A stretch of DNA of 64,000 nt from Acanthococcus lagerstroemiae (taxonomy: Eukaryota; Arthropoda; Insecta; Hemiptera; Eriococcidae): NCBI GenBank assembly GCA_031841125.1, contig CM063109.1:65044914-65108913 (forward strand). Direction: 5' to 3'. Numbering within the stretch: position 1 is the first letter of the stretch; each line of letters starts with the position of its first letter. A model generated the notes under the pieces. It was not told the DNA's origin. It saw only the letters and a program-made list of their open reading frames with translations, and made no database searches. This document shows positions 22,611-34,323 of this stretch, one piece after another. Both the position numbers and the translations under genes were made by a program.

Positions 22611-23240
22611 ATTTTGAAAGTTGTGCTTCGACCCCTTAGCTTACGCTGGGGGGGGGGGATTGAAAATTCTCGGTGGTATTATATTACCTGATGTTGAAAA
22701 ATAGTGCGATGTAAGCGGAAGTGGCGTCAAGTAATTGTGCTTTGTCAGGCCAACAATTTCCGAATTTGTGCTTCAATCCCTGAGCGGGGGAGGGGGTCCA
22801 TATTACTAGTATTGTGATATTACGTGATGTTGAAAATGGTTCGATGTAAGCGGAGATGGAGTGAAGTCATTGTGCACAAATTGTGCTTTGTCAAGCAAAC
22901 AATTTCCGAATTTATGCTGCAACCCCGCCCCCCCGGCTTGGGGCAGATGGTGTTAAATATTGCCAGATACTGAAAAATGGTGCGATGTAAGTCGAAATGG
23001 TGTCAAACTATTGTGCTTCCTCAGGCGAACAATTTCTGAATTTGTGCTTCAAGCCCTAAACTGGGGAGGGGTCAATATTACCCCTATTGTGATATTACCC
23101 GATGACGGAAAATGGTGCGACGTAACCGGAAATGGCGTCAATTAATTGTGCTTCTTCAGGCGAACGATTTCCGAATTTGTGCTTAAAGCCCTAACTGGGG
23201 AGGGGGTCCATATTACCCCTATTGTGATATCACCCGATTA
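22611..23240. repeat. tandem array 2, unit about 130-146 bp, four to five copies
   Basis: Adjoins array 1. CAATTTC(C/T)GAATTT recurs with the GAATTT word near 22,762, 22,908, 23,038 and 23,173 (steps 146, 130, 135 bp), each followed by GTGCTTCAA-CCC, a G-rich GGGGAGGGG block, TATTGTGATATTA and a GGTGCGATGTAAGCGGAAATGG-like block. The common words TTGTGCTT and CAACAATTT link it to array 1, so one array may have grown from part of the other. Confidence 0.88.
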
Positions 23241-23537
23241 GTCGAGGTAGTTTATCGTTGCTTTCCTTACGGGTTTGTTGCGTTACAGTCTTCCTTATCT
23301 ATGCCGAAGAGTATGTAGAACTAGCCATGTGTTTCACGACGTTTGAGTAAGCTGTTCACGACGTGTACACGCACAGTATCAATCTTTCTGATCTGGCGGT
23401 AACACGCCCTGCGATTGTAATACCTTGTTCGTGTGAACTGGCGGGAGTTACAGGACGCGCTATGTTTCCACCTCGACTGATACTGTAGTCGTGTGTTTGC
23501 TAGGATGTTTGGGAAATATCACTAGCTTTCCGCCGTT

Positions 23538-23606
23538 GGTGGGACTCGAACCCGAGACGCAAAGATTGCGGAGCAGGCACGTTACCACTTGGCCATACAG
23601 CGACTC
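23538..23606 (-). repeat. tRNA-like (class-II-like) pol III unit, probable SINE head or tRNA pseudogene
   Basis: The minus strand reads GTATGGCCAAGTGG (A box) and, 35 bp on, CTCGGGTTCGAGTCCC (perfect B box). Between them is a 5-bp hairpin CGCAA-TCT-TTGCG, which resembles a variable arm, but no proper anticodon arm fits and the acceptor ends do not pair. It is therefore called a pseudogene or SINE head. Confidence 0.5.
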
Positions 23607-25178
23607 AGAGTGCGTACACCGAAAGTCAAATCGCTCGTTTATAAATGTTCCACCTCAAGTATTGTTTGGCCTAAATACGAGTCTAATTCACTTGGTGATA
23701 AATATGCCACCGTATCCCGCCCACGCAAATCTCAACATTAAACAACTCGCCATCTTCGAATTTGCATTATTACATCTTCGAATGTATTTTACATAATTCT
23801 TCGTCATCTAATTTGTAGCTCATGGGAATCAAATAAGTTAAAAAATCGTAGATTGAATGGATAGTTGAATGAAAATCATCGAATGTCTGTTAATATTCAT
23901 TTACGAGATTTTTAATTAGTGTATAAAACCTCTCCCAGTATTATTTAATTACATAACACCGCGAGGTATGTACTATGTACATATATGTAGCGAGCCGCGT
24001 TTAAGAAATTGATGCAGAAGCGAACCATCGCCTTCCGAATTTAGAGAAAGGCCGCTACTCGGGTGAAAGAAGCTGAAGAAAAATTCTGGGATGTGAAAGC
24101 TCAACAGATGAAACAGAAAGTCGGGTAATAATTTTTTAATATTCAAAGCACCACGTTGTGAAAAAAACGTTTCATGACAAAATAATAACTCCGGTTTTTC
24201 TGCATGTACAATTCCAATGCTTTACTTTCTTCGTACCGAAAATTAGTATGCAATGAGGAGTCGCCTGTGACCGCTGAATACACGCGTGCGCTGATAGTCT
24301 GAGCTGAATGTAGAAGATTCAAAACATTATTTTTGATGAAAAAACTCGAAAGAACTAGAAACATAATTTGAAGGTAAATATTACAAAATACGCGGTCCAG
24401 GTCAGTACACTGATGAATAATAAAAGCGAAAGGTGATCCAAAAGTCAACGTTCGAATTCTGATGATGGACACGCGCCGAATTGAACAGCCGCTACGTGGA
24501 ACACGACCATTCTAAACAATATTATGGTTGGGGAAAAAAAGCTCGGGTATCAAGGTTTACACCGATGAACTTTCAGCAATTATACAGCCGTCACAACATT
24601 ACGTCAGTTTTTTAAGATGAATGATCATAACAAGTGTAGTATTTATTTCATAACAAATTGTACTACACGAGAAAGTTATCTCTATCTTATGGTCAGTACT
24701 ACGGGTCAGGAAAACCCAAACACATTATAAATACTGCTGAATGTCATGATAATAATATTCTCTCCATTACGGAAGATGACTAGCCAAAAGTGCAAAAGTA
24801 CTTGATACGAATATGGTTCATTATACGATAGCGAAACCGTATATCAATCTCATATAGCCTGTCGAAGAGTTCATCCACGCGATACATCGCATTTTTATCG
24901 CACGAATTTTTCGTCATGAAAAATGGGTTCCAAGAACCGGCTCAATTTGTATTACATCGAGTCGCACGTCCATTTATCCATACACATTAATCTTCAGATG
25001 CTCACCCCGCGGTTCAACTCTGTGGTCTAACCCACTGTGCGTCTTCCGATCCATCAATGTTATTTTTAATTTCCAGTGAAAACTGAAAATGAGCTTGTTA
25101 TCGCAGCTGACGCATCAGAAATGCGAATTTGTAAAACATTTTGTGTGAATTGGCTGATTGATGTGGTGGAACTGTAGT
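23607..25178. other. unassigned DNA
   Basis: No recognised gene or repeat. A lysine/glutamate-rich stretch near 24,010-24,130 could be translated in part but is broken by stops. The minus-strand frame 24,143-24,472 (109 codons) has no motif. Confidence 0.45.
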
Positions 25179-25186
25179 AATTGGTG

Positions 25187-25337
25187 CAGTATTGCAGCCG
25201 GGCGAGGTGTCGAGGGGGTCTAGACCTTTGCGACTTCGTCAAATTGTGATTTTTCTAATTTTAGCACTCTTCTGACGTCCCCTCACTCTCAGGTCAAGAT
25301 CAGAACCCCTCCGAACACTAGGCTGGCTACGCCACTG
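25187..25337. mobile_element. nonautonomous hAT MITE, family CAGTGGCGTAGCCA, copy 2
   Basis: 151-bp element. The right end is the exact complement of CAGTGGCGTAGCCAG (25,323-25,337); the left end CAGTATTGCAGCCGGG (25,187-25,202) is a mutated version. The flanking octamers AATTGGTG (25,179-25,186) and AATTGATG (25,338-25,345) match at 7 of 8 bases, as expected for a hAT target duplication. Confidence 0.8.
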
Positions 25338-25479
25338 AATTGATGGATAATGTGCTTTTAAATATAACCGTCACACATCTCTCAACTAAATGCATTATAC
25401 AAATTACACAGAGAATGCATTGGCCTTGTTTAACATGAGGTGATGTGTTTCCCCTCCCCGTGTATATAGAGGAAAAGAG

Positions 25480-26935
25480 CACGGCTGGCAAGATGCTACC
25501 AACTTTTTGATCATTTGGGAGCACTTGCTACCGTAGCGACATAATGTTAAAATAGGTAGCAAAAATGGTAGCGCTACTAAGTTTGGCACACTTTGCTACC
25601 TGCTTTGCTACCAAGTTTGGTAGCTTTCACTTCCATTTCAAGTAGACGTTACGGGTAACGCGGCGAAAGGGAAACGCAGCTCACATAGTAGCACTTACTC
25701 CCTCCCGGAGATTCTCGCTTCCCGTTCTGCTACCACTATTTATGACGTCACAACTTGGTAGCATACGCTCCCTCTTAAATTTTCTGCTACTTACTTCGCT
25801 ACCTTAATTGCGTCACTAAATGGTAGTATATACTTCTCTTTATACTTTCCTGCACCCTATTCTGCTACCTCGCTTTGCTACCCCCACCAAACCATTGCAA
25901 AGGGGATGTGGCAAAATCGTGTGAAATGAATAAACGTTTCAGGAAATATACAATTATATTAAATACAAAACAAGATCATGAATTACAGACAATGTTTAAC
26001 AATAAATACATAATATACAGCGTAAAATTATGAGTATGGCAATTTTATGATGATATACGAGTACTTAAAAGGACAACAGAAAACATAAAAGCAATCGCAG
26101 TGCCGAAAAGTTTTACTAATACGAGTACAACATTATACTGCCTCGGAAAACATGAATAGCTCGTTGTATTGGTCTACATCTAAACAAAGATTAATGTTTT
26201 CAAGTCCTTTCAACTTGTTATTCCATCCCAATAGTTCAAGCACTCTACACCATGGATACTGGATCAGCCATTACGATTCTAGATACTGGCAAAACGTTCC
26301 CATCACTGAAGCATATATGAACATAAGAATAGTTTTACTTACATCAGTCTGAGTAATTACTGCGGAAAAACTTCAGCGGCAGAAAATAATCCAAAACGAA
26401 ACGAAACACACAAAAATGAACCTAACCACAATGTAATGTGAAAGAACTAAATCTTGACATTAACGGAAACAGCACGTTGTCACAATGCACCGATTAGTAC
26501 CTTATACATACTTAATTTTGTAGGCACAGGTCCATGCGATAAAATAAAGCAGCTGCTGAAGAACACGCGAAGAGAGGGGCATATGTCTAGACTTCAGCAG
26601 ATAAGCAGATTCCAGGAGCTCATACTGACTACACATTTACATTAAAATTTGTAGCGTATTGTTCAAGTAGCATATGCTACCTTTTGACGTCATCCACTAC
26701 CAATGTTACTCCCTATTTTTAGTGTCTGTGTGGATTTCTCTATTGTAGTAGTAAAAGGAAGCAAATGCAACCTAAAGAAGGAAGTAAGCGCTACCTCTGA
26801 CTCGGCCTACTGCTTATTGGTGTCACTACTACATACAGACTTCTCAGTATTTAACTACACAGTAGTGGAAAGGAGCAAATGCTACCTTTTAAAATGGTAG
26901 TACACCCACATCTGCTACCTACTTTGCCAGCCGTG
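25480..26935. mobile_element. 1.46-kb inverted-repeat element packed with GGTAGC/GCTACC motifs, family unknown
   Basis: Terminal inverted repeats start CACGGCTGGCAA at 25,480 and end TTTGCCAGCCGTG at 26,935; the next bases on each side also match (GATGCTACC against GTAGGTAGC). The first 400 bp hold more than ten GCTACC or GGTAGC hexamers in both orientations, the last 300 bp at least five, and the middle almost none. The module TGACGTCA...TGGTAGC/CTACC..CTCCCT occurs near both ends in direct orientation. No transposase frame is visible; the longest inner frame (26,152-26,352) has no motif. No clear target duplication is seen, so the superfamily is open. Confidence 0.75.
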
Positions 26936-27399
26936 AGGGGCATTTCAGGACGATTTTTCGATGTTAGACGAGTAAAATATTGCAAGTTGCGTGTTATAAT
27001 GTGACCTAATTGCACAGCTGATGCACAATTCTCATTCGGGGAAATCTCGGAAACTTGGGACCGATTTTCCTGCAATTCATTGATAAATTTATTCATGTAA
27101 GAAGTAGGGGGGCACGAACGCTGCATAAATAAGTAAAAATGCTTCGCATATTTACAACTGACCACGGTCTCCTACTAGATTCATTCTGCAATCGTATAAA
27201 TGAGTGCAAACACTATCCTTATGTAAACATTTGTAAGTATGTTTGTATGTTTGCTAGTGGTTGGCACCTGAACCATAACATCTGGGGGGCTCAAATTTTC
27301 AGAATATACTCCTATGCGGCCAGAATAGGTCGTAGATTAAAAGTCATGTTCATATCCACCTGAAAAGGGGATACAGAATTTGACCTCCTGTGATCCCCT
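26936..27399. other. unassigned DNA
   Basis: No gene or repeat is recognised. Overlapping frames 26,851-27,165 (minus) and 27,139-27,363 have no domain. Confidence 0.45.
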
Positions 27400-27790
27400 G
27401 ATTTCTTTTCACTTGAATTTCTTGGTATTCTCCACCTACAGAAAGCATGTGCTGCTGTATGACAGTGTGAAGGGTTATTTCGACCTCTCCCTCCTCTTCA
27501 GTTTTCTATTTTCTGAGATGCAAAAATATGCGAAATATGCAAGATGAAGTGCTGCTCACTTGACTCAGAATTCTGTGATTCGTGAGGATCTTTTGAAACT
27601 TATACCTATGCGCCATAGATGAAAATATGCGTTCGCATAAAAATTGCAGCCCTGGTCATTATAACTGAATTTTCCAATTCTAAATTCTTTGTTTTCTCTT
27701 TCAAATTATAATTTGCTGATTCTTAAATTTTTGAATGACCATGACTGAAAATAAATGACTTAAATGACTGTTAGGCACTTTGATACAACA
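27400..27790. repeat. interspersed repeat R3, copy 1
   Basis: Matches the complement of 47,030-47,335 in several ordered blocks: AATATGCGAAATATGC, AGTGCTGCTC, CTCAGAATTCTGTGATTC, AAAATTGCAGCCCTGGTC and AATTATAATTTGCTGATT. The function and class are unknown. GCAGCCCTG resembles a hAT terminus, but similarity runs through it on both sides, so it is not the end of the repeat. Confidence 0.65.
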
Positions 27791-29610
27791 TACTACATCC
27801 CTCCCCCAAAAAATCCACCAACGCCGATGAATGTAGGTCAACACTACTGAAAAAAATTACCCCCTCCCCCCACCAAAAAAAATTTCCTGCGACGCCTCTG
27901 GTTATTACCGACCTTTTAGATGGAAAAAATAATAATATTACTCGTTGTCGTCAAAAGTTCAATAGAACTTACGGTTTGCGAGGTGGCATTTTCCTCCCAC
28001 TCCCCTTCCCGAATGGTCCGATTAGATTTATCTACGAACTCGATCTTCGGTTTATTTTCGTGAATAACGCATACAAATATCAGTTTCCTTACTCGATTAC
28101 AACTCTTGCTATTGTCGGACTTAGCTCGGCGGATCAAAACAAGAAAAAGGAATGAATACTGTTACCATTGCGTAAGGCTACAAGTGAGCAAATTTTTCTC
28201 AATTTTTCGGAGAATTTCTGTGAGAATTTATTTTAGACAATCGATGGGAGAGAGGGTGTATCTCCGCCTTAAACTCCGTTCATTTCTTCTTTAACTCTTC
28301 CGCGATTGCAACGAAACCAGTTACTGTATTTTAAAGATCAGCTAAACTTCTCAAGAAGGCAGTCTGATTACTGACGTTGGCACTGAGCAAAAACTCCGTC
28401 ACAAGGAAACGGATGTATGCAAATGAGCAGCGCGTATAAATTTTCAGCCCAGCTGCTTAAATTAAATGGCTTTACTAATCGACTGCATTTATAAACGGGA
28501 GGTACAGGAAGTGACGAATGCGTAAGTACGATACGCGTACTTACGTGATGGCTGCGAATTTCGAACTGGAATTTTAAATGAAAAGTTCGACCTCGACAGC
28601 AGTGACCCACTGGCGGTAGACGCACATTTTTCTCCAGCCACTTGGAATGGCTACAAATCGTGTCTCCGTGGTGTATACGGAGACGTGGGTGTATCGAAAG
28701 GAGAACACTGGGCCAGTGGTGAGCCTACAGCGAAATTATTTATGGGATTTTGTGCTCAAGGACACCGCCGCGACCGCAGCCAGTATGGAATGACCGATTT
28801 TGAAAACAAACTCCTCGGGCTGCCCGCATGCAATATAAGATGCATAAATTAGCGAGACGTACGCGCCATAAAGAGTATTATGCGAGTACAGAAAAATCTG
28901 CGCTGTTTTCCAAACAACTTACACAGAAAAATACAGACGGGAGGGCAGAGGTGAGTGGCCGGTGACGTCATCACCGGAATTTCTGCACAGTCGGGTAAAC
29001 AGACGCGAATTACGTAACAGAACGACGTAGGACATAATTGGTTATGTCGTCTCGCGTCTGGCTCCTAGGAGCAGAGAGGTGCTCCATTTTCCGGACGCTG
29101 ACGGAAAACGTGTTCGGACGTCCAGGGCGATGATCACGATCGGGCGCGAGCTGGTCCGTCAGTGACCGCTAATGTACGCACTGATTGACGTAACCGAAGT
29201 ATCGAAATACCAATGTCAGAGGCTGGGAAAGTTCCATTTATAGTCTCACTTTGCATATATGACGTCAAATTTGGCAGCTTTTATTCGTCTTTCAAACACC
29301 TCCGTTTTGAAAATCGTATAATATGCGAATTAATGAACTGGAGTCGTGTCAAATATGCCTTTATTGGTGTACATGTTGCAGCGTCATGGCCTTTTATCGC
29401 GTGTTTTAGGCCAATTGTCGTGCCCGTTATCGATTCCCATTTAGGTGGCAATTTGAACTGGCAATAAATTTCGTTCCATCGATACAGGAATGGTGCGCGT
29501 CAGAAAGAGGGCGATGATGAGAGAATGAAAGTAAAAACCGGTTGAGATTGTTGAAAATACGACCATCAGTTGCAAGATCTCGGATCCATTTGTTGGTCGG
29601 AGTCCAGCGG
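27791..29610. other. unassigned DNA; CpG-containing patch near 28.9-29.2 kb
   Basis: Around 28,950-29,160 the sequence is richer in CpG than its surroundings and contains CRE-type TGACGTCA sites (28,963; a related one at 29,261). This could be a promoter-like region, but no transcript or coding exon is evident. Frames such as 28,368-28,625 (minus) and 29,427-29,669 (minus) have no motif. Confidence 0.35.
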
Positions 29611-30114
29611 GAAATTTCAATTTGGACTTTTTCAGGGTCAAGTACAGTGACCGCTAATTGAATCGCCACTCCTTCTTTTCTAATTTTCTCTCAACCCGAG
29701 CCTTGGAATCCGCCCTTTCGAGCATTACCTCAGAGACGTCGGGGGGGGGGGGGTTGTTAGGGCTGTTTTGGCCCTTTTCCTTTCTGGTCGAAAAACCGGC
29801 CTAGGTCGAAATCTGGCGAGTTGCTACGTGGGCTCTCGAACTCGAGACCTCCGGATTTCGAGGAAATTTCAATTTTGACTTTTTCAGGGTCAAGTACAAT
29901 GACCGCTAATTGAATCGCCACTCCTTCTTTTCTAATTTGCTCTCAACCCGAGCCTTGGAATCCGCTCTATCGAGCATTACCTCAGAGACGTCGGGAGGGG
30001 GGGGCTGTTAGGGCTGTCTTGGCCCTTTTCCTTTCTGGTCGAAAAACTGGCCTAGGTCGAAATCTGGCGAGTTGCTACGTGGGCTCTCGAACCCAAGACC
30101 TCCGGATTTCGAGA
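29611..30114. repeat. 252-bp direct tandem duplication (two units)
   Basis: Unit 1 (29,611-29,862) and unit 2 (29,863-30,114) both start GAAATTTCAATTT and run through AGTGACC/ATGACC, CGCTAATTGAATCGCCACTCC and the body of SINE S1 to GGATTTCGAG. The junction GGATTTCGAG/GAAATTTC has a short microhomology. The units differ by only a few substitutions and by the length of a G run, so the duplication is young compared with most repeats here. Confidence 0.93.
29688..29862 (-). mobile_element. tRNA-derived SINE, family S1, copy 3 (5'-truncated by the tandem duplication)
   Basis: On the minus strand this copy lacks its A box because the tandem-duplication junction cuts at CTCGAAATCC. The B-box region GGTCTCGAGTTCGAGAGCCC and the body blocks CTCGCCAGATTTCGACC, GGCCGGTTTTTCGACC and CCGACGTCTCTGAGG are present. 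The C-rich stretch (a 13-G run on the plus strand, near 29,741-29,753) is longer than in other copies. Confidence 0.85.
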
Positions 30115-30150
30115 CCAACGCGCTATCCACTCGGACAAACCAGCCCCCCA
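29940..30150 (-). mobile_element. tRNA-derived SINE, family S1, copy 4 (most complete)
   Basis: The minus strand shows head TTTGTCCGAGTGGATAGCG with A box, then GCGTTGGTCTCGAAATCC, B box GGGTTCGAGAGCCC, then the shared body and the end GGCTCGGGTTGAGAGC with an A-rich tail. The head resembles a Ser/Leu-type tRNA (GGCCGAGTGG). It gives the best reference for the family in this window. Confidence 0.88.
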
Positions 30151-30957
30151 GGCGGGCTTCTGTTCGACCAATTTCGGACATTTTTCTTTCTTTGCCGATA
30201 GGTTTCACATGTATTACTGACATACTTAATGCTGTGTTCTGTCAATAATGTAAACATTTGATGGTCCAGAAAGAATACTTCTATCCTGATCCTGCCCAAA
30301 AGTTCTTGCAATTTTGCGGTCTCAAAATCCAACTAATTTCTTCGTTTCAGATCGTCATAGAAGTTCGTGAAGTATCGATATTTCACTCCGGCCAAAAATC
30401 AGCGATGTATGAAAACCCAATTCTCGTATTTTGAGTGCGGTACGTAAGCTACAGTGCTAAAGCAACATTTTGGAAATTACATACATTCTCCTCCCCCCAC
30501 TCATTGAATAAACGAATTCATTGTGAAGCACATTCTCATCTTCAACCACTCTCCGCTTTTACAGATAAGCCTGCCAACCCCGAGGATTTATCCCTAGATT
30601 TAAGAATATCCGGGCTCTATGAGGAAGTTCAAAAACTTTGGACAAATTTTTACAATTCTAAGGATTTTTTAAAGGATTTTTGAGGGTTTTTGTGAGAACA
30701 TGTTAATGGAGTGTAAATATAAGCAAAACATAAAAAAAATAAGACCGACATATCAATCAGGAATCACGAATGTATTGTTATACAGTATATTGTATCCTAC
30801 GAATTCAATGAAAAATTAAAAAGAATAAAGAAAGAGAGAAAAACTAAAATTGGAAAGGGAACGCTGTAAAAGGATGGTTGAGGGGTCCACTATGCAAGAT
30901 TTTTTAAAAGGATTTTTCTAAAGCTTTCTTTTATTTATTACCCCAGGATTTTTCGTG
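30151..30957. other. unassigned DNA with GGATTTTT-rich patches
   Basis: Two places (about 30,655-30,690 and 30,895-30,960) repeat words such as AGGATTTTTTAAAGGATTTTT. No coding domain; the frame 30,435-30,683 has no recognisable motif. Confidence 0.4.
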
Positions 30958-30965
30958 ATTTTTAG

Positions 30966-31558
30966 CAGGGCTACTTTGCCAATCGGAAGGGCTATAAACT
31001 TATATAAGAACTAACGTTTCCTCACTAACAGCTAACGGCTAACGTGGTCTCATTGGTTAGTTAAAGACTAGCTAAAGGCTACCACCGTCAATATGGGTAT
31101 CATGTGAAGAGTGAAGTACCAAGGAGTGAAGTCTAGGAAATGCGTCTGTGAACTATAAGTCGGTAACCGTGACTACCCTGAGGACTGAGGGTGTGAGGCA
31201 CCTGAGGCTAAGGCTACTGAGGGTTACAACTTACTACCTTACAACGTTGCAACTCGACAAGAGAAAGGATCTGATCGTTACTCTGGTAAGAGAACCTTCC
31301 TGATCATTTCATCATATATGACTGGCATTGATATGGTGTTCGAAAAAGAGTTTTGTTAAGGTGGCAATTGGCCCTTTTTTCTTGTTTTCTGTGATTTCAA
31401 AAAAAAATTAGCTGTTAGCAAATCAAATTTTAATGGCTAACGGCTTTGCTAATTGCTAACATGATTTCATTAACCGGCTAATGGCTAGCTAATTTTGGGC
31501 TAAAATCGATCGGCTAACGGTTAACAGCTAAAAGCCTCGGCTTAGCTAAGCAGCCCTG
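30966..31558. mobile_element. nonautonomous hAT-like element, family CAGGGCT, with GCTAACGG subterminal repeats
   Basis: 593 bp. Ends CAGGGCTACTTTG (left) and the complement of CAGGGCTGCTTAG (right) match at 11 of 13 bases. Flanks ATTTTTAG (30,958-30,965) and ATTTTAGA (31,559-31,566) fit an 8-bp duplication with one T slipped. Both halves carry repeated GCTAACGGCTAAC-like words (about 31,028-31,075 and 31,410-31,535), in both orientations, a pattern typical of transposase-binding subterminal repeats. There is no coding frame. Confidence 0.75.
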
Positions 31559-32362
31559 ATTTTAGAGATTCTTTATGGTTTATTTTCGCTTTTAGGACAT
31601 TTACACTTCCAAATTGGCAGGTCTGTGTATAACGATCAAAATAAAATCTAAAACGAATGCAGACACCTTCGGTACCTGTTATCTGATACCCATATCGTAT
31701 TTCACGAAATTTTCACCACCGCCTCCATTGCTAAGTGTCTCACTTTTCAACTCACAGGGAAACTAATATCAAAAATGACATCGGTGTGTCAGAAAACCCT
31801 CGAAATGACTCGTCGATTTTGAAATTTTGTATTCAGAATCCTGAAATTCTCTTACGTTTTCACTTTCCAAATAATTTTCAGTCTCAACGTTTTTATATGT
31901 GAATACGGTAGAATTTTAATGGAAAGTGAAAAAAAGTAAGACATGGGAGACATGTACAAATATTTCAAAATTTTATAATATTAAAAAAAAAGTTTGAATT
32001 TGGAGGTTAGTGACACTGCAAGAGTTTTTGGAAGAGGCAATGTAGAAAAGGCTGCTGGAACGGAACAAAAATTTTCAATTCGGAGGTCGAACAGGGCTGA
32101 TAATTTACCTTTGAGGATAAAAATTAGGCGTGAAAAATTTCGTTGGAAAATACTAAAATTTTTCGAGGCCCGACGATAGTGACGTTTCAAATTGAGCTTC
32201 ACATGTAATTACCATACAGTTATTTCTATCTGAATATTTATATAAGTGAGCAACATTAGCTTTATTTAAATCTTGAGGTGGGGAAGGGGGTGGCTAAATT
32301 CGTTTTTAATATCATGATGCCTGTAATCCGTACCCTAATATTGACACGGTGATGAAGTAGCA
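31559..32362. other. unassigned DNA
   Basis: No gene or repeat is recognised. The overlapping frames 31,981-32,202 (minus) and 31,994-32,179 have no motif. Confidence 0.45.
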
Positions 32363-32617
32363 TATGAAGAGCTGGATATCAAAACGCAGTTTTCTCAAAA
32401 ACTAGATTTTTCAAGGAGCCATGTTTCCAGATCAGGACAAACTGCGTTTTGCAGCAGCACGATCTCTTAAACGGTTTTTCTGACGTAGAAAGTGTACGAG
32501 TGGAAAGAGACCACTAGTGGAATCGGATTTATTGTGGAATTTTTCTATGGGACTACCTGCTTTTAGAGAAATCACAATTTTGGACAAACTGCGTTTTGCT
32601 TCCCAGCTCCCCGTATA
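32363..32617. mobile_element. 255-bp MITE, probably Tc1/mariner-like
   Basis: Inverted ends GAGCTGG-ATAT-CAAAACGCAGTTT (32,369-32,392) and the complement of GAGCTGGGAAGCAAAACGCAGTTT (32,585-32,608), with TA dinucleotides just outside (TATG... and ...GTATA). A third copy of the word ACAAACTGCGTTTTGC lies inside at about 32,440. No coding potential. The TA flank suggests the Tc1/mariner group but is weak evidence in AT-rich DNA. Confidence 0.65.
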
Positions 32618-34315
32618 ACAGCTTCAACCACATCATTCAATTTTTTGTTGGACCGCTTATTTCATTTTTTATGTTGTTCCGAGCGTAACCCCTGCCCCTG
32701 TCGCACCACAGGTGGTCTCAACCCAAATATTAGGTGGAACTAAAACGAGTAAAAAAGTTTTAAATTTTGTCCATTTATAAATTTCTTGGCCGTTTTCGTC
32801 CCACCTTAGTATAAAAGTGTCTCCTTTTGACCATCAGATATTTGTTTAAATTTTTGACAAAATAAAGCTTTAACGCGAAACACCTTTTTTCACAGTCGGA
32901 ACTGAAAACATAACCGCAAAACATGGATTCTGCGATCTTGAAAACCTATCTACTATCTCAAAGGAAAGCCAATGATGGTGGTTCAGCCTCTCTAGTGGCA
33001 CTTTAAGGGGTTAGAATCAAAAACAAACATCAAAAATAGATTCAGCGACTCAGAAACCTGTAAATCTAATCTAGTGTCAAGAAAAACGATCAAAAATATT
33101 TGGACTTATTTTAAAACCCACCTGGTCAGTCCCATCCCCATGGAAGCCATCTACTCGAAGCGCTTCAATCCAAATTTAGGGCCGAAAAGCATTAAATCAC
33201 CTACCCAAATTTGTATCCGGCGTATAGCGTCTTTACGAACTGAGAAAAATACAGTTGAGTGAAAAAATTCAGAATTCAGTGTATTTCTCATGAAAAGGGG
33301 AGGGCGCTTACGGTACGCTCTGATCCAACTAAGCTGAAAAATTCTGGGAATTTTTCTTCATTTTATTGGAACTAATCTGGAGGGGGGGGGGGTGTCGTGT
33401 CTCAACATTTCGAGAAAAAAAAGTTCACTATGAGTAAATAATAAGGACCGCCTGAGTATATACCTAAAAAAAAGTGAAATTTGATTTGTAATGATTTCAA
33501 GTAAAGGTAGTTAATGGTAACGTTTTAAGATTTGTAATTTTTCGAAAGGGGGGCGCTGGTATATGTTTTTATAATCGGTATTTTCCGCGCATGTGAATAA
33601 CCGAGTGTCGACCGGTAAACAATTAAAACCCTGATTGTGAAAACAACCATAGTCAGTTTTGATTTTCTGACTTACTTGACAGACTGAGCTGTATCCGCAG
33701 CCATTATGCAAGAACACTGCTGCTCATTTTTGCAAGTTATCATCCGGTAATGAAAAAAGGTAGGCAGTTCATCCATCTGAGCAGTGGATATAGCTCAGTC
33801 TGTCATTTAAGATTTAAACAAAATCAAAACTGAGACTATGAATGTTTTCACAATTAGGCTTCCAATTGGTGTTTTAGTGAGGGCCTGCCTTTGGTTGCCA
33901 TGATAGTCAAGTGTAAATGATAGCGAGGACCATAGGTAACATGTCTTTCTGGGGCGGAGGGGGAGGAAGTGTAGACAGTTAAAATTCGGACTAAAATATA
34001 CATTAAAAATATCATTTGAGATTTTGGGAGGAAAAGAAGAAAAAAGTTATCACTTTTACAATTTTGCCAACTGGCTAGTGGCTACTTACTGTCTGCTAGG
34101 TGTCGACTTTTCGAGCAACACTGGAATTGAGATACCTCTCCTATACCCTTCCGTTGCTGCGCTCCTAATTTCAGATCCATCATCACCATTGGTGCTGTCG
34201 CATTAAAACGGGTGAACCGGGACCTTGACTCATATTGGTTCTTGAGTAGATGGCGATAGTGCCGAGCTCTATGTGCACTCATTGTGATGGAGGGGCGGAA
34301 AACAACCACTGGCAC
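32618..34315. other. unassigned DNA
   Basis: Contains a G run at 33,382-33,391 and a repeated word pair around 33,655-33,690 and 33,785-33,830 (CAGACTGAGCTGTATCC and its complement), a degenerate inverted repeat of unknown origin. No coding domain is recognised. Confidence 0.4.
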
Positions 34316-34323
34316 ACCGTGTT

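Noticed and set aside
21560..23240. CRISPR-like array
   Set aside because: Repeat units are 130-287 bp and contiguous, without short repeats alternating with unique spacers; the genome is eukaryotic.
27642..27656. GCAGCCCTG as terminus of a hAT element
   Set aside because: Similarity with the inverted copy at 47.1 kb continues on both sides of this word, so it is not a boundary.
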